Shown in pieces: positions 28,600 through 36,961 of a stretch of DNA of 64,000 nucleotides (its first letter is position 1; every line of letters begins with the position of its first letter). Where the stretch lies: positions 1-64,000 of the forward strand of contig JACWMK010000002.1 in assembly GCA_015661405.1 (NCBI GenBank), written 5' to 3'. The translations under genes and the position numbers were made by a program. The notes under the pieces were generated by a model, which searched no databases, had not been told where the DNA came from, and saw only the letters and a list, made by a program, of their open reading frames with translations. This DNA comes from Methanobacterium sp. (GTDB lineage Archaea; Methanobacteriota; Methanobacteria; Methanobacteriales; Methanobacteriaceae).

Positions 28600-28772
28600 A
28601 CACCTCTTTTTTTAAGGATTTTCATAAAATTTGTCAAGAATTGATTTTATTTGAATATGAGTAATAGTTATGTGCTTAAATAATATTTAAAATTAAAAAA
28701 TTTTAGAAATATAAAAAAATTATTTTAAATTAAAAAAAAAGAAAAAAAAGAATGTAATAGGAGAAAAAAGTG

Positions 28773-29693
28773 TTATTCTCCGCCTGTTATTTTATCTAAA
28801 TTCTCAATATCCTCTAAGGAACATTTCTCAAGTGCAGAGTCTACACATACTTGATGTGCATCCACAGTAAGATCTTCAGGTTTTAAACCCATAGATAAAC
28901 CATAAAGTTGTGCCAAGTGGAATACGGGTATGCCGAAATTAGTTCCATACTTTTTATTCACTTCTGTCTGTCCTACATCGAACTGTAAGTGACAGAATGG
29001 ACATACGTTAACTATAGCGTCTACACCAGCATCAGTCATGTTATCCAGTTTTTCCTTAGTATAATCAAGTGTAACATCCAAATCACGGGAACGTAGACCT
29101 CCACCAGCTCCGCAGCACATTAATTTATCCTTGTAAGGAATAGATTTTGCACCTGTAGCCTCTACTAATTCATCTAGAATAGTAGGTTTTAGGGCATTAT
29201 CAATGTTTATTTCTGCGCTTGGTTTAAGGAAGTGGCAGCCGTAGTGTACTGCAACGTTGAGATTTAATGGATTGGTAACTTTTTCTGAAAGTTTAGCAAT
29301 TCCCACATCATTATAGAGGATTTCAGCGAAGTGTCTTACGTTGACTTCTCCTTTGAATTCCCTTCCAGCTTCAGCGAGTATTTTATTTATTTTTTCTTTC
29401 TGCTCTTCATCTTCACGTAAAAGATGATTAGTTTCAAAGAGTGTTCCAAAGCATCCATTACACTCAGTCATTACATCAGCACCCATGTCTTCGGCTATGG
29501 TGATGTTACGGGCTGCTACAGCGGCCCAAGTAGTTAAATCAAATGATCCGAACACACCGGGTGCAGGGCAGCATGATGCTCCTTCCATGTCTTTGAGTTC
29601 GATGTCAAGGTTTTCCATCATAATCCTGGTTGCTTTTTCAATTCCAGGATATCTGTTGTTCATTATACATCCTAAGAAATATGCAAATGCCAT
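28773..29693 (-). CDS. hdrB: CoB-CoM heterodisulfide reductase subunit B
   Basis: Carries the catalytic non-cubane [4Fe-4S] clusters that reduce CoM-S-S-CoB, the last step of methanogenesis. Two CCG domains are visible. The first has FLGCIMNNRYPG, ASCCPAPGVFG and CNGCFGTLFE; the second has HYGCHFLKPS, MCCGAGGGLRSR and CPFCHLQFD. At 306 aa it is normal. GGAGGAACCCAAT precedes the ATG. It follows hdrC by 19 bp on the same strand. hdrA and the mvh hydrogenase genes are not in the window, which agrees with Methanobacteriales, where hdrBC and hdrA are separate. Confidence 0.96.
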   Translation of the reverse strand: MAFAYFLGCIMNNRYPGIEKATRIMMENLDIELKDMEGASCCPAPGVFGSFDLTTWAAVAARNITIAEDMGADVMTECNGCFGTLFETNHLLREDEEQKEKINKILAEAGREFKGEVNVRHFAEILYNDVGIAKLSEKVTNPLNLNVAVHYGCHFLKPSAEINIDNALKPTILDELVEATGAKSIPYKDKLMCCGAGGGLRSRDLDVTLDYTKEKLDNMTDAGVDAIVNVCPFCHLQFDVGQTEVNKKYGTNFGIPVFHLAQLYGLSMGLKPEDLTVDAHQVCVDSALEKCSLEDIENLDKITGGE

Positions 29694-29712
29694 ATTGGGT
29701 TCCTCCTTTTTT

Positions 29713-30582
29713 TTATTCTAATTCTCCGGTTTCCCAGTTGTATCCTATTAAATTATCGAATTTAGTGGCTTTTAAAATTGTTCTTACTTCTTCTAATGCT
29801 TCTGGGAATTCGTGGGTGGTTGGTGGTAACTCATTTAATCCCACTCTTTTCCTTAATGCTTTAGTTGCATCGTTGATAGGTACACCGTGTCCCGTTTTAA
29901 TAACGTAGGATCCAGTCATTTTATGAGCTTTTGCCATGTAACCAGCTTGGGCTGCATAATTTCTGGCTATTTTCACGATGTCCACAATTTTAATGCCTCG
30001 AGGGCATCTTTCTTGGCATTCGTAGCAGGTTGAACACATCCATAGAGAATCGTCAGATATTAAGTCATCTTTAAATCCCATTAATGCTCTTCTGATAACT
30101 GTTCTTACACGGTATGGAGTTCTTCTTCCAGATGGACATGCTCCTGTACATGTACCACATTGGAAACATAATGATAATGTTTCTGCACCAGCATCAATCA
30201 CTGCTTGTTTGAAATTTACATCTATTTCTGCACGAGTTATAGTTTCTGCATCTCTTCCTTCAAGTAAAGTCATGCTATCACTCCTTGTTGTTTTAGGTTT
30301 TTCTTCAACTTTTTTGGGGACTTTTAAAACCTTCTCTTCAGCCTCTTTCGGCTCTTCTTTAATTAACTTTGGAGAGGCTGGTTCTAATCCTTGTTCAGCT
30401 TCTTTTGATTCATTTTGCTCTTGCTTTGGGTCTGTTTCACGATTTTCTATTTCAGACTTGGGTGTTACTGTTTCCTTAGATTTTGTTTCGATCTCTGACT
30501 CTGATTGTTGCACTTGTTCGTCTGTTTCCTTCTGCTTCTCTTCCCCTAACAACATATTTTTTAAGCGTTTAAGTTGTTTCAT
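29713..30582 (-). CDS. hdrC: CoB-CoM heterodisulfide reductase subunit C, with a long charged N-terminal extension
   Basis: Transfers electrons from HdrA to HdrB through two [4Fe-4S] clusters, whose ligands are in CFQCGTCTGACPSGRR and CSTCYECQERCPRGI. The usual HdrC is about 185 aa, and that part starts here at residue 104 (MTLLEGRDAE). In front lies an in-frame stretch of 103 residues rich in Lys, Glu, Gln and Ser with no fold motif. A near-perfect binding site (30277-30284) sits just before residue 104, so the short form may be made alone or as well as the long one. hdrB follows directly. Confidence 0.9.
   Translation of the reverse strand: MKQLKRLKNMLLGEEKQKETDEQVQQSESEIETKSKETVTPKSEIENRETDPKQEQNESKEAEQGLEPASPKLIKEEPKEAEEKVLKVPKKVEEKPKTTRSDSMTLLEGRDAETITRAEIDVNFKQAVIDAGAETLSLCFQCGTCTGACPSGRRTPYRVRTVIRRALMGFKDDLISDDSLWMCSTCYECQERCPRGIKIVDIVKIARNYAAQAGYMAKAHKMTGSYVIKTGHGVPINDATKALRKRVGLNELPPTTHEFPEALEEVRTILKATKFDNLIGYNWETGELE
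30277..30284 (-). promoter_or_regulatory. Internal ribosome binding site in front of the canonical hdrC start
   Basis: On the minus strand GGAGTGAT is followed by AGC and then the ATG ending at 30273. It is one base short of the GGAGGTGAT consensus. This supports initiation of the standard 186-residue HdrC inside the longer frame. Confidence 0.6.
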
Positions 30583-30657
30583 TTATCTTCACGCCCTAGT
30601 AAACAATACCAGCCTATGTGAAAACTTATAATTTTCATAATTAAGTGTGAGAGTTGG

Positions 30658-30671
30658 ACTATATAAACGTT
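30658..30671 (-). promoter_or_regulatory. TATA box of the hdrCB transcription unit
   Basis: On the minus strand AACGTTTATATAGT is a strong archaeal TATA box. It lies about 75-90 bp upstream of the long-form hdrC start and would give a leader of roughly 50-60 nt. Confidence 0.5.
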
Positions 30672-31017
30672 GTGTAAAAATCAACAAGTGTAACCTTTTT
30701 GATGACACTAATTAAATCCCTTTAACACAAATAAAGAATTAGATAATGAAAAAAATATAAAAGATTCATTTAAATTTCGTATAATGTAATACTTTCATTA
30801 AAGAAATTTTCAAATTATAAAAATTGTTAAGGTACTGTTAAGGGTACTTTAAGAGATATGAAAAACAGATTACAGACGTTATTTTAACGTTTATTGGATT
30901 CAGAATACCGGTTTATTGATTTTTATTTATTCGATTTTTTACATTCAATAGTAATACTTTTCGTAAATTATTCCCGAAAATATTTTTTCTAAACATTTCT
31001 ACTTTTAAACTAAAACT

Positions 31018-31044
31018 ATTATTATTATTATTATTATTATTATT
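31018..31044. repeat. ATT trinucleotide run
   Basis: Nine ATT units in a row inside copy A. Copy B has no such run at the matching place, so it arose by slippage after duplication. Confidence 0.9.
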
Positions 31045-31253
31045 TTTATTCATCGTCTAATTTTTGTAAAAAAGGTTCCTTTAAATTTTTTTATCTTATC
31101 TCTTATTCTCACCGTTTTTTTTTATTCATTACAGATAAAATTAATTTATTTGGTCCCTAAAAAAATTCTCGCAATCAAATGTTTCATTTTTCATCCACTC
31201 AAAAAAAATCCAATAAAAAAAAACTAAAAAAGAAAGTAAATATCATAGGGGTT

Positions 31254-31314
31254 ACTGCTTGGTTAGCGTAAACAGGCCCTTCAGACCATAAACTGCAATA
31301 GCCGGTCATCCACA
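31254..31314 (+). ncRNA. Candidate structured RNA core, copy A
   Basis: A 61-nt G+C-rich island in A/T-rich DNA. It begins ACTGCTTGGTTAGCG and ends AGCCGGTCATCCACA. TGGTTAGC can pair with GCCGGTCA (with wobbles and one A-C mismatch here; all eight pairs form in copy B), then a 5x5 internal loop and an inner CAG/CTG helix. The wobble pairs only work on the plus strand, which suggests transcription direction. No family is recognised. Confidence 0.5.
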
Positions 31315-31899
31315 AAAAAATACTTAAAATTTGATTAAACATGCATTTTAAACCCCACCTAAAGTTTTTAAAATAAATGTTTTCAAAGTTTCAAAATCCA
31401 ATTTTTACAAACTCTTCGTATACATTATATATATTACGCTTATGACACATTGCTTAACATACTCAGAAATATCTTTAAATCCATAATATTATCTTAATAA
31501 TGATATTCAGTTCATATTTACTATTTTTCATGAATTACAACTCTAAAAAATAGAATAAATTCAATATAAATCATAAAAAAACAAAATTTACTAGATTCTT
31601 AATATATAACAGAAGAATATTCATAATTTTAAATAAGAATTTTAGGAATAAAATAATAAACTGACTCTAAAGGAATATTCTGTGGAATAAACAACCATTG
31701 TACAAAAACAAATGGAAAATTGGACACAAAAAACAAGTAAACACTTCAACAGCAATAACTTTACAGAATCCATCCAATGAATAATTTTTTATATACAATA
31801 CTCAGATTTTTTTTCAGAATATTATAATAATTTTAAACTATCAAATTAGATAATTTAGAACAAAAGCTTTTAATTTCATAAAGATCCATTAAGAATAAT

Positions 31900-32631
31900 A
31901 TGATTGAAATAACAGTACATGACGGCCCGGCACGTATGGGTAAGTACAAAGAACTTAAAACACCCAACATATTAAGAGCAGACCCTTCATTACCATTTAT
32001 AGAAGATGAACCCATGCCATACGATGTACCAAAAACCCTTGCCGAGTATTCAGTTAACAAAACCATTCAAAAAGCACAGGAAAGTAATAAAACTGGAATT
32101 ACAGTAATACACGGCTCTAAATACTCTGATCTACGAGTTCAATGCGCACTTCAACTTGAAAAATTAGGTAATAATATATTAATGATAGCAAATTCCGAAG
32201 AACTCCTAAAACGACCCAAAGACCTCATTAACATAACAGTAAACATCCGAGAGAACATAAACCCCAACAATGCACTCTATTTCCCATTCGTTAAAACATC
32301 ATTTATCCCTTTATTAACCTATCTAGGTATTGATTTCTTTGGAGATTTTAGCTGCAATTACTATGCTCAACTAGGATTAATAATGACTACAGACAATATT
32401 TACGAGCTTGAAAACTATCAAATATACAACTTTACCTTGGAAGAGTTAAAAGAATATAATCGAAAAACTATGGATTTTGTTTTAAGAGAAGTAAGAGAAA
32501 ACATTAAAAATGGAACTCTCAGAAACCTAGTTGAGCAAAGATGCTGCTCTTCACCAGAGGCTATGTCCGCCCTAAGAATAGCAGATCGGGATTACACTGA
32601 ATATTTAGATAAATACACTTCACTATATTAA
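31900..32631 (+). CDS. Archaeosine synthase (ArcS/TgtA2)-like protein, short form
   Basis: The opening ITVHDGPARMGKYKELKTPNI and the closing RCCSSPEAMSALRIADRDY are reminiscent of the domain found in ArcS/TgtA2, related to archaeal tRNA-guanine transglycosylase. That enzyme converts preQ0 at position 15 of tRNA to archaeosine. At 243 aa it is only about half the usual ArcS length and no PUA domain is seen, so it is either one subunit of a split system or a different member of the group. The start ATG is the first in frame. It lies just downstream of repeat copy A and is divergent from hdrC. Confidence 0.6.
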   Translation: MIEITVHDGPARMGKYKELKTPNILRADPSLPFIEDEPMPYDVPKTLAEYSVNKTIQKAQESNKTGITVIHGSKYSDLRVQCALQLEKLGNNILMIANSEELLKRPKDLINITVNIRENINPNNALYFPFVKTSFIPLLTYLGIDFFGDFSCNYYAQLGLIMTTDNIYELENYQIYNFTLEELKEYNRKTMDFVLREVRENIKNGTLRNLVEQRCCSSPEAMSALRIADRDYTEYLDKYTSLY

Positions 32632-32670
32632 AAAAAAAATAAATATTAATTCAAATTATTTTTAAATTTT

Positions 32671-32871
32671 TCAATATCTCCTGTGACGACCAAATAATGC
32701 ACTTGCAATGATCAATAATCCCACAAGAATTATCACTATAGGCCATAAGTATCTCCAAATATCAATTCCAAGCAATGCAGATAAACCTAATAAAATTAGG
32801 ATTACACCAATTAACAACGGCCAAAACATGCGAAATCCAAACAAGCCATGATAATGTTCACGATCATCCAT
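32671..32871 (-). CDS. Small two-helix membrane protein (DUF5668/LiaF-like transmembrane region)
   Basis: 66 aa with two hydrophobic helices (FWPLLIGVILILLGLSALL and YLWPIVIILVGLLIIASAL), each beginning with Trp-Pro, the pattern of the LiaI/LiaF N-terminal membrane domain. GAGGTTGATTTAAGTA precedes the ATG. It is the last gene of a minus-strand run that includes a methyltransferase, an ABC exporter and a PadR regulator, which suits a role in envelope stress. Confidence 0.8.
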   Translation of the reverse strand: MDDREHYHGLFGFRMFWPLLIGVILILLGLSALLGIDIWRYLWPIVIILVGLLIIASALFGRHRRY

Positions 32872-32920
32872 TACTTAAATCAACCTCCATCTTCTAAATT
32901 TTTTTTATAAATTAAATTGA

Positions 32921-33502
32921 TCAAGGATTTTTCCTAGCAGTAACCATATAATGATATTTACCAACCTCAATAGTCTCTGTTACCGTAAATCCATATTTTA
33001 ATAGTAAATCCTCAACATCTTGTGAATTTAATCGAACATCAAATGGAGGTCCAGGTAATCCCTTAATTTTCTTGAACTCAACCACTGAAAAAATCCCACC
33101 TAATTTAATAACTCTTTTAATCTCTGTTAAAACTTCATCTAATTTATCATTTTCCACAAAACCATGAAGTACATTGGCCATAACACATAAATCAACTGCA
33201 TCATCTATTAAAGGAATTTCATGTGTTAAATCTGCAACAATAGCCTCTAAATTATTTATTCCATTCTTTTGAACATCTTTTTTCACTAATTCAATCGATT
33301 CAGGATACACGTCAATAGCATAAACTTTTCCATCCTCTCCCACTAAAAAAGAGGCAGCTATGGAAATGAAACCATCCCCACAGCCTGCATCAAGAAAAAC
33401 ATCGCCAAATTGTAATCCTGCTGTAGAGAGAACTTTATCCGCACTTAAAATATCTCTTGTTGATCTGCTGTGATGAACATGTCCCTGATTTTCGTTTGTC
33501 AT
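32921..33502 (-). CDS. Class I SAM-dependent methyltransferase
   Basis: 193 aa with the Rossmann SAM-binding motif I in FLDAGCGDGFISIAASF, motif II acidic residue in VYAIDVYPE and a post-motif in VDLCVMANVLHGF. It is closest in style to UbiE/Methyltransf_11 type enzymes. The N-terminal HVHHSRSTRDILSADKVL is histidine-rich. Substrate unknown. It lies 32 bp downstream of the ABC permease gene on the same strand, so it may be part of that operon. Confidence 0.88.
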   Translation of the reverse strand: MTNENQGHVHHSRSTRDILSADKVLSTAGLQFGDVFLDAGCGDGFISIAASFLVGEDGKVYAIDVYPESIELVKKDVQKNGINNLEAIVADLTHEIPLIDDAVDLCVMANVLHGFVENDKLDEVLTEIKRVIKLGGIFSVVEFKKIKGLPGPPFDVRLNSQDVEDLLLKYGFTVTETIEVGKYHYMVTARKNP

Positions 33503-33534
33503 ATTATATTAACTCCTCATAATTTATTTAATTT

Positions 33535-34803
33535 TTAACTTTCAGCCCGTAAACTAGTCCGAGAGAATAATGCCACCCCTATAATGAACAATATGATGGT
33601 AAGCAAGACACTTAAACCAACTTGATAAGAAATATCATTCCAACCACCACCATAAGTGAGAACAGTTCGTAAAGCATCGATAGTATGAGTCCACGGTAAA
33701 ATATCATAGATCTGGAATGATTGACCCATAAATGTCCCGATTGATGCTTGAGGTAATTGGAAAAATGCCCCTGCCAGAAAACTGACGGGAACAGCAATTA
33801 ATGTACCTAAATTAGCAGCTTGCCGATCATTTTTAGCAAAAGATGCAATTATCATTGCCAGAGAAATAGAAGCGATTCCACCAATAACACCCACAAGAAT
33901 GGCTAAAAGAATTGAGTTAATACCACCCTGCCAGTTAAATCCTATGGCTATGGCCACTATCAAAAGGATCACTACTTGAGCCACAACAATTAGAGACCAA
34001 GGGATCATACCTCCAAATAATAAGTCAAATCCTCGCATTTTTGATAATCTCAGTCTGGCTAATGTTCCTCTTTCAATTTCTCTAGTGAAGCTAATGGCAA
34101 TCGTGGTTGCTAAAAGTATTATAGCGAATACTATCAATCCTGGGGCTTGATAGTCAAAGGTTGTGAAATTAGCTGTTCCCGCAATAGGTTCCACCGTACT
34201 AGAAAGATATTCTGTTGGTTGTGCTCCTGGTGTTCCCCTAATACTGTTTTGAGTACTAATGACTATTCCATTCTTATATTGGGATAGTAATCCCACTAAA
34301 ATACCTTGAGTAGTGCCAAAATCCATTGATCCAGTATCACCACGAATTATAAGTGTCGAGGTAATATTTGGAGTATTGGAAGATGATGCAGTAAGAGGGT
34401 TAGTAGTTTCTAAAATAGTATTATTAATCAAAGAAACAGTTGCTTGTGAGAAATTTTGCGGTATAATAAGTTCAGCGTCTATTTTTTCTTGTTTTAACTG
34501 TTGATCAGCATTACTTTCACTAGGTTGTGAAACGTTAAATAAAGATACATTACTATTCGAATACTTAGCATTCTCTAATGTTTGAGTAAGATTATTTCCA
34601 AAATTAACACTTTGATTATTCAAAACGAAACCCTGATCATAATTGATTACAGCAAGGTTATGAGGAGTGTTACCTCCAGATCCACCAAAGGCAAATCCAA
34701 ACACCACAATTAATAACATAGGAAAGAGCAAGATAAAAAAGAATCCTCTTCTATCACGTAATATTTCCCTCAAATCCTTAATGGCTATGCTTAAAAACTT
34801 CAT
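33535..34803 (-). CDS. ABC-2 type exporter permease
   Basis: A 422-aa permease of the ABC2_membrane_3 layout. One N-terminal helix (FFFILLFPMLLIVVFGFAFG) is followed by an outer domain of about 170 residues (45-215). Five C-terminal helices follow, with ITREIERGTL-type text (FTREIERGTLARLRLS) at the coupling loop. It pairs with the ATPase gene 6 bp upstream. Exporters of this kind move drugs, lipids or peptides; the substrate is unknown. Confidence 0.9.
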   Translation of the reverse strand: MKFLSIAIKDLREILRDRRGFFFILLFPMLLIVVFGFAFGGSGGNTPHNLAVINYDQGFVLNNQSVNFGNNLTQTLENAKYSNSNVSLFNVSQPSESNADQQLKQEKIDAELIIPQNFSQATVSLINNTILETTNPLTASSSNTPNITSTLIIRGDTGSMDFGTTQGILVGLLSQYKNGIVISTQNSIRGTPGAQPTEYLSSTVEPIAGTANFTTFDYQAPGLIVFAIILLATTIAISFTREIERGTLARLRLSKMRGFDLLFGGMIPWSLIVVAQVVILLIVAIAIGFNWQGGINSILLAILVGVIGGIASISLAMIIASFAKNDRQAANLGTLIAVPVSFLAGAFFQLPQASIGTFMGQSFQIYDILPWTHTIDALRTVLTYGGGWNDISYQVGLSVLLTIILFIIGVALFSRTSLRAES

Positions 34804-34809
34804 ATTAAT

Positions 34810-35748
34810 TTACTCCCTTAAACTGCTTCCTGTTAACTCGATGAAAACATCCTCTAAAGTATTCTGTCTTACAGAAAGATCTGATATTTGAACTCCGGTG
34901 GACTCCACTTTATCCATTATCTGTGGAAGCTTACCTACAGCATCCATGGCTCTTAAATTAATAACTCCATCAACTTCAAGCACTGATATGATTTGTTGGA
35001 TACTTTTCAATGATTCAATAACTTTCATATTCATCTGGGGTTTAGAAAGTTTCATTTCTACTACATCTCCTTCCCCAATCTCTTTTTTAAGGTTTTCAGT
35101 AGTGTCTAATCTAATAAGTTTTCCGTGATCTATTATGGCAACACGATCAGATAATTTATCAGCTTCATCCATTAGATGGGTAGTTAGTATTACTGTTTTA
35201 CCCTCATCATCTCTTAAGGATTTAATGTAATTCCAAAGTACTCTTCTTGATTGAGGATCTAAACCTTCTGATGGTTCATCTAAAACTACAATCTCTGGCT
35301 CATGGACTAATGCTAATGCTAAATTTAAACGACGTTTCATTCCACCAGAAAGTTTAGTAACCACAGTATCGGCTTTATCAGTTAAGAGAAGATCTTTTAA
35401 GAGTTTATCTACTCTTGATTTCAATAATTTCTTGGGAACCTCATACATGTCTCCCATTAACTTAAGACTTTCCTTACAAGTGAGATGATCCCAAAGAACC
35501 AGTTCCTGTGGACAAATACCAATTAATTCTTTATCTATCTCCTGCACATCTGCACCGTTAATTAATATTTTACCACTAGTAGGTTTGAGAAGACCCACCA
35601 TTATATTAATAAACGTGGTTTTACCAGCTCCGTTAGGGCCAAGAAAACCGAAAACTTCACCCTTCTTAACCTGTAAACTCAAACCATCCACAGCTTTAAA
35701 CCCATCAAAATCTTTGGTGATGTTCTGGGCAATTATTATATAATCCAT
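34810..35748 (-). CDS. ABC exporter ATP-binding protein
   Basis: 312 aa with Walker A GPNGAGKTT, signature LSGGMKRRL, Walker B EIVVLDEPSEGLD and the H-loop TTHLMDEAD. A C-terminal domain of about 80 residues, typical of drug- or antibiotic-type exporters (DrrA-like), follows. It directly precedes the permease gene. Upstream on the same strand lie the HAAS-domain membrane protein and the PadR regulator, a common arrangement in which PadR controls the exporter. Confidence 0.95.
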   Translation of the reverse strand: MDYIIIAQNITKDFDGFKAVDGLSLQVKKGEVFGFLGPNGAGKTTFINIMVGLLKPTSGKILINGADVQEIDKELIGICPQELVLWDHLTCKESLKLMGDMYEVPKKLLKSRVDKLLKDLLLTDKADTVVTKLSGGMKRRLNLALALVHEPEIVVLDEPSEGLDPQSRRVLWNYIKSLRDDEGKTVILTTHLMDEADKLSDRVAIIDHGKLIRLDTTENLKKEIGEGDVVEMKLSKPQMNMKVIESLKSIQQIISVLEVDGVINLRAMDAVGKLPQIMDKVESTGVQISDLSVRQNTLEDVFIELTGSSLRE

Positions 35749-35993
35749 TTATTAATCCCTTCCTCCTTTTTGTAAAACTTAATTCCTTCAAAACAATTGA
35801 GCAAATATTTGAAAAATATACATTTTTTTAATAAATTGATGTAATATGACAGATTCTCTTATTCCTTTTATTATTTTTTCATTTAAAAAAATTATGATTT
35901 ACCTCCATTTTTTTTTAATGAATCAACAAATTTATGCAATTAATTAAACAATTCTATAAATATTGTGGATACCATAAATTTTTTTAAATTATG

Positions 35994-36440
35994 TTAAGTT
36001 TCTTTAAAGTACTTAGAGAAAATTTTGAACCGGGAAATCATATGAATACTGAATAAAATCATGAAAACTATTAAGAATATAAATATAGTAACTGTATCGA
36101 ATGGTAAATCTTTGATGTATATCCGGAGCACGTTCCAGATTATTACACTTATTATAAGAAAAATGATGGCGAATCTTCCGATATCTTTTAAAGTATCTAG
36201 TGCTTTGTCTGAAAAAGTCTTTTCTATTGGATACATCGCAGCTACTTCTTCAGCAGAACCCATCCTTAATATTACTTTGCGGATGATAGCTTCATCAACT
36301 TTCACATTTTTTTCAGCAGCAATAGCATCTACACTATCAAGAATATGAGCTTCCAACTCTTTACTAACTTCTTTTCGCTGATCTGAGCCCATATCCTTCG
36401 TTACTTTTTTTATATATTTATTTATAAGGTTATTGTGCAT
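35994..36440 (-). CDS. HAAS-domain membrane protein (DUF1700-like)
   Basis: The N-terminal 75 residues (YIKKVTKDMGSDQRKEVSKE, ending RMGSAEEVAAMY) are the HAAS signature, a helical domain that often partners PadR regulators. Two hydrophobic helices follow (FAIIFLIISVIIWNVL and VTIFIFLIVFMILFSI). The frame can begin at 36482 and would then overlap padR. The ATG at 36440 behind GGAGAG removes the overlap and gives the normal domain start. Such proteins are thought to connect membrane state to PadR activity. Confidence 0.82.
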   Translation of the reverse strand: MHNNLINKYIKKVTKDMGSDQRKEVSKELEAHILDSVDAIAAEKNVKVDEAIIRKVILRMGSAEEVAAMYPIEKTFSDKALDTLKDIGRFAIIFLIISVIIWNVLRIYIKDLPFDTVTIFIFLIVFMILFSIHMISRFKIFSKYFKET

Positions 36441-36456
36441 AGCAATGAACTCTCCT

Positions 36457-36795
36457 TCATTTTCCTTGAATATTATCTTCAAGTCGCTTCACAGCTGTGT
36501 TAATTGATTTATAAGAAATTAACCATTTAAATCTAATTTCTTTGCCAAAATCGGTTGTTTTGTAATATTTACGTGGGCGCGGGCCACTGGTCTCCCAGTG
36601 ACTTGATAATAGTTCATCTTTTTCGAGACGTCTAAGTAGAGGATATAAAGTGCCTTCTTCTACTTTAAGTCCAACATTATTGAGATTTTTGATGATTTCG
36701 TAACCGTATTGTTCTTTATCCAAGAGACATATTACACCTAACTGTAATACTCCTCGCTTCACTTCTGTCTCGAATTTTTCAAATACTTTACCCAT
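36457..36795 (-). CDS. PadR-family transcriptional regulator
   Basis: A winged-helix repressor of about 112 aa. LGVICLLDKEQYGYEIIKNL and EGTLYPLLRRLEKDELLSSHW are the PadR helix-turn-helix and wing, followed by GPRPRKYYKTTDFG. The start is set at the ATG at 36795 behind TAGGGGATTT, giving MGKVFEKFETEVKRG. It leads a minus-strand run with the HAAS protein and the ABC exporter genes. A perfect inverted repeat 25 bp upstream is a likely autoregulatory operator. Confidence 0.92.
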   Translation of the reverse strand: MGKVFEKFETEVKRGVLQLGVICLLDKEQYGYEIIKNLNNVGLKVEEGTLYPLLRRLEKDELLSSHWETSGPRPRKYYKTTDFGKEIRFKWLISYKSINTAVKRLEDNIQGK

Positions 36796-36819
36796 CAATA
36801 AATCCCCTATTATAATGTC

Positions 36820-36836
36820 TGATATAATGTATATCA
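36820..36836. promoter_or_regulatory. Candidate PadR operator
   Basis: TGATATA-ATG-TATATCA is a perfect inverted repeat with 7-bp arms. It lies 25 bp upstream of the padR start and close to the expected transcription start, with a related ATAC...GTAT repeat just beyond. Position and symmetry fit binding by a dimeric repressor. Confidence 0.5.
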
Positions 36837-36961
36837 TATACTATACTGTATCATGCAAGGTATATTTAAAGATTACTAAAATAAGCATATTTACTAAGGG
36901 GAAAGGGAAAAGTGTTATTTCAAATAAAACACATATTAATTAGCTGCAGAGGTGTTTAATT

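Larger units (their letters stand above)
30786..31512 (+). repeat. Duplicated intergenic element, copy A
   Basis: About 727 bp that matches copy B (40270-40954) in the same orientation. Conservation is uneven. A 68-bp head (30786-30853) matches copy B at 67 of 68 positions, the G+C-rich core (31254-31314) is nearly identical, and a 25-nt block (31433-31457) differs at one position. The A/T-rich spacers between them have drifted in sequence and length. There is no open frame, terminal inverted repeat or target duplication, so it is not an insertion sequence. It lies between the divergent hdrC and ArcS-like genes. The remaining parts of 30672-31899 show nothing else I can name. Confidence 0.85.

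Noticed and set aside
30209..30631. 140-residue open frame on the plus strand opposite the hdrC extension
   Set aside because: It is Ser/Phe-rich, the mirror of the Lys/Glu-rich minus-strand frame, without a ribosome binding site or a family match.
31018..31044. CRISPR-like repeat
   Set aside because: A simple ATT run with no spacer structure; no CRISPR array or cas gene was seen in the window.
31254..31314. Box C/D guide RNA on the minus strand
   Set aside because: A CTGA-like box is present but no RTGATGA box C, and the best helix forms only on the plus strand.
30786..31512. Insertion sequence or integron-like explanation for the duplicated element
   Set aside because: There is no transposase frame, no terminal inverted repeat, no target duplication and conservation is in islands rather than uniform.
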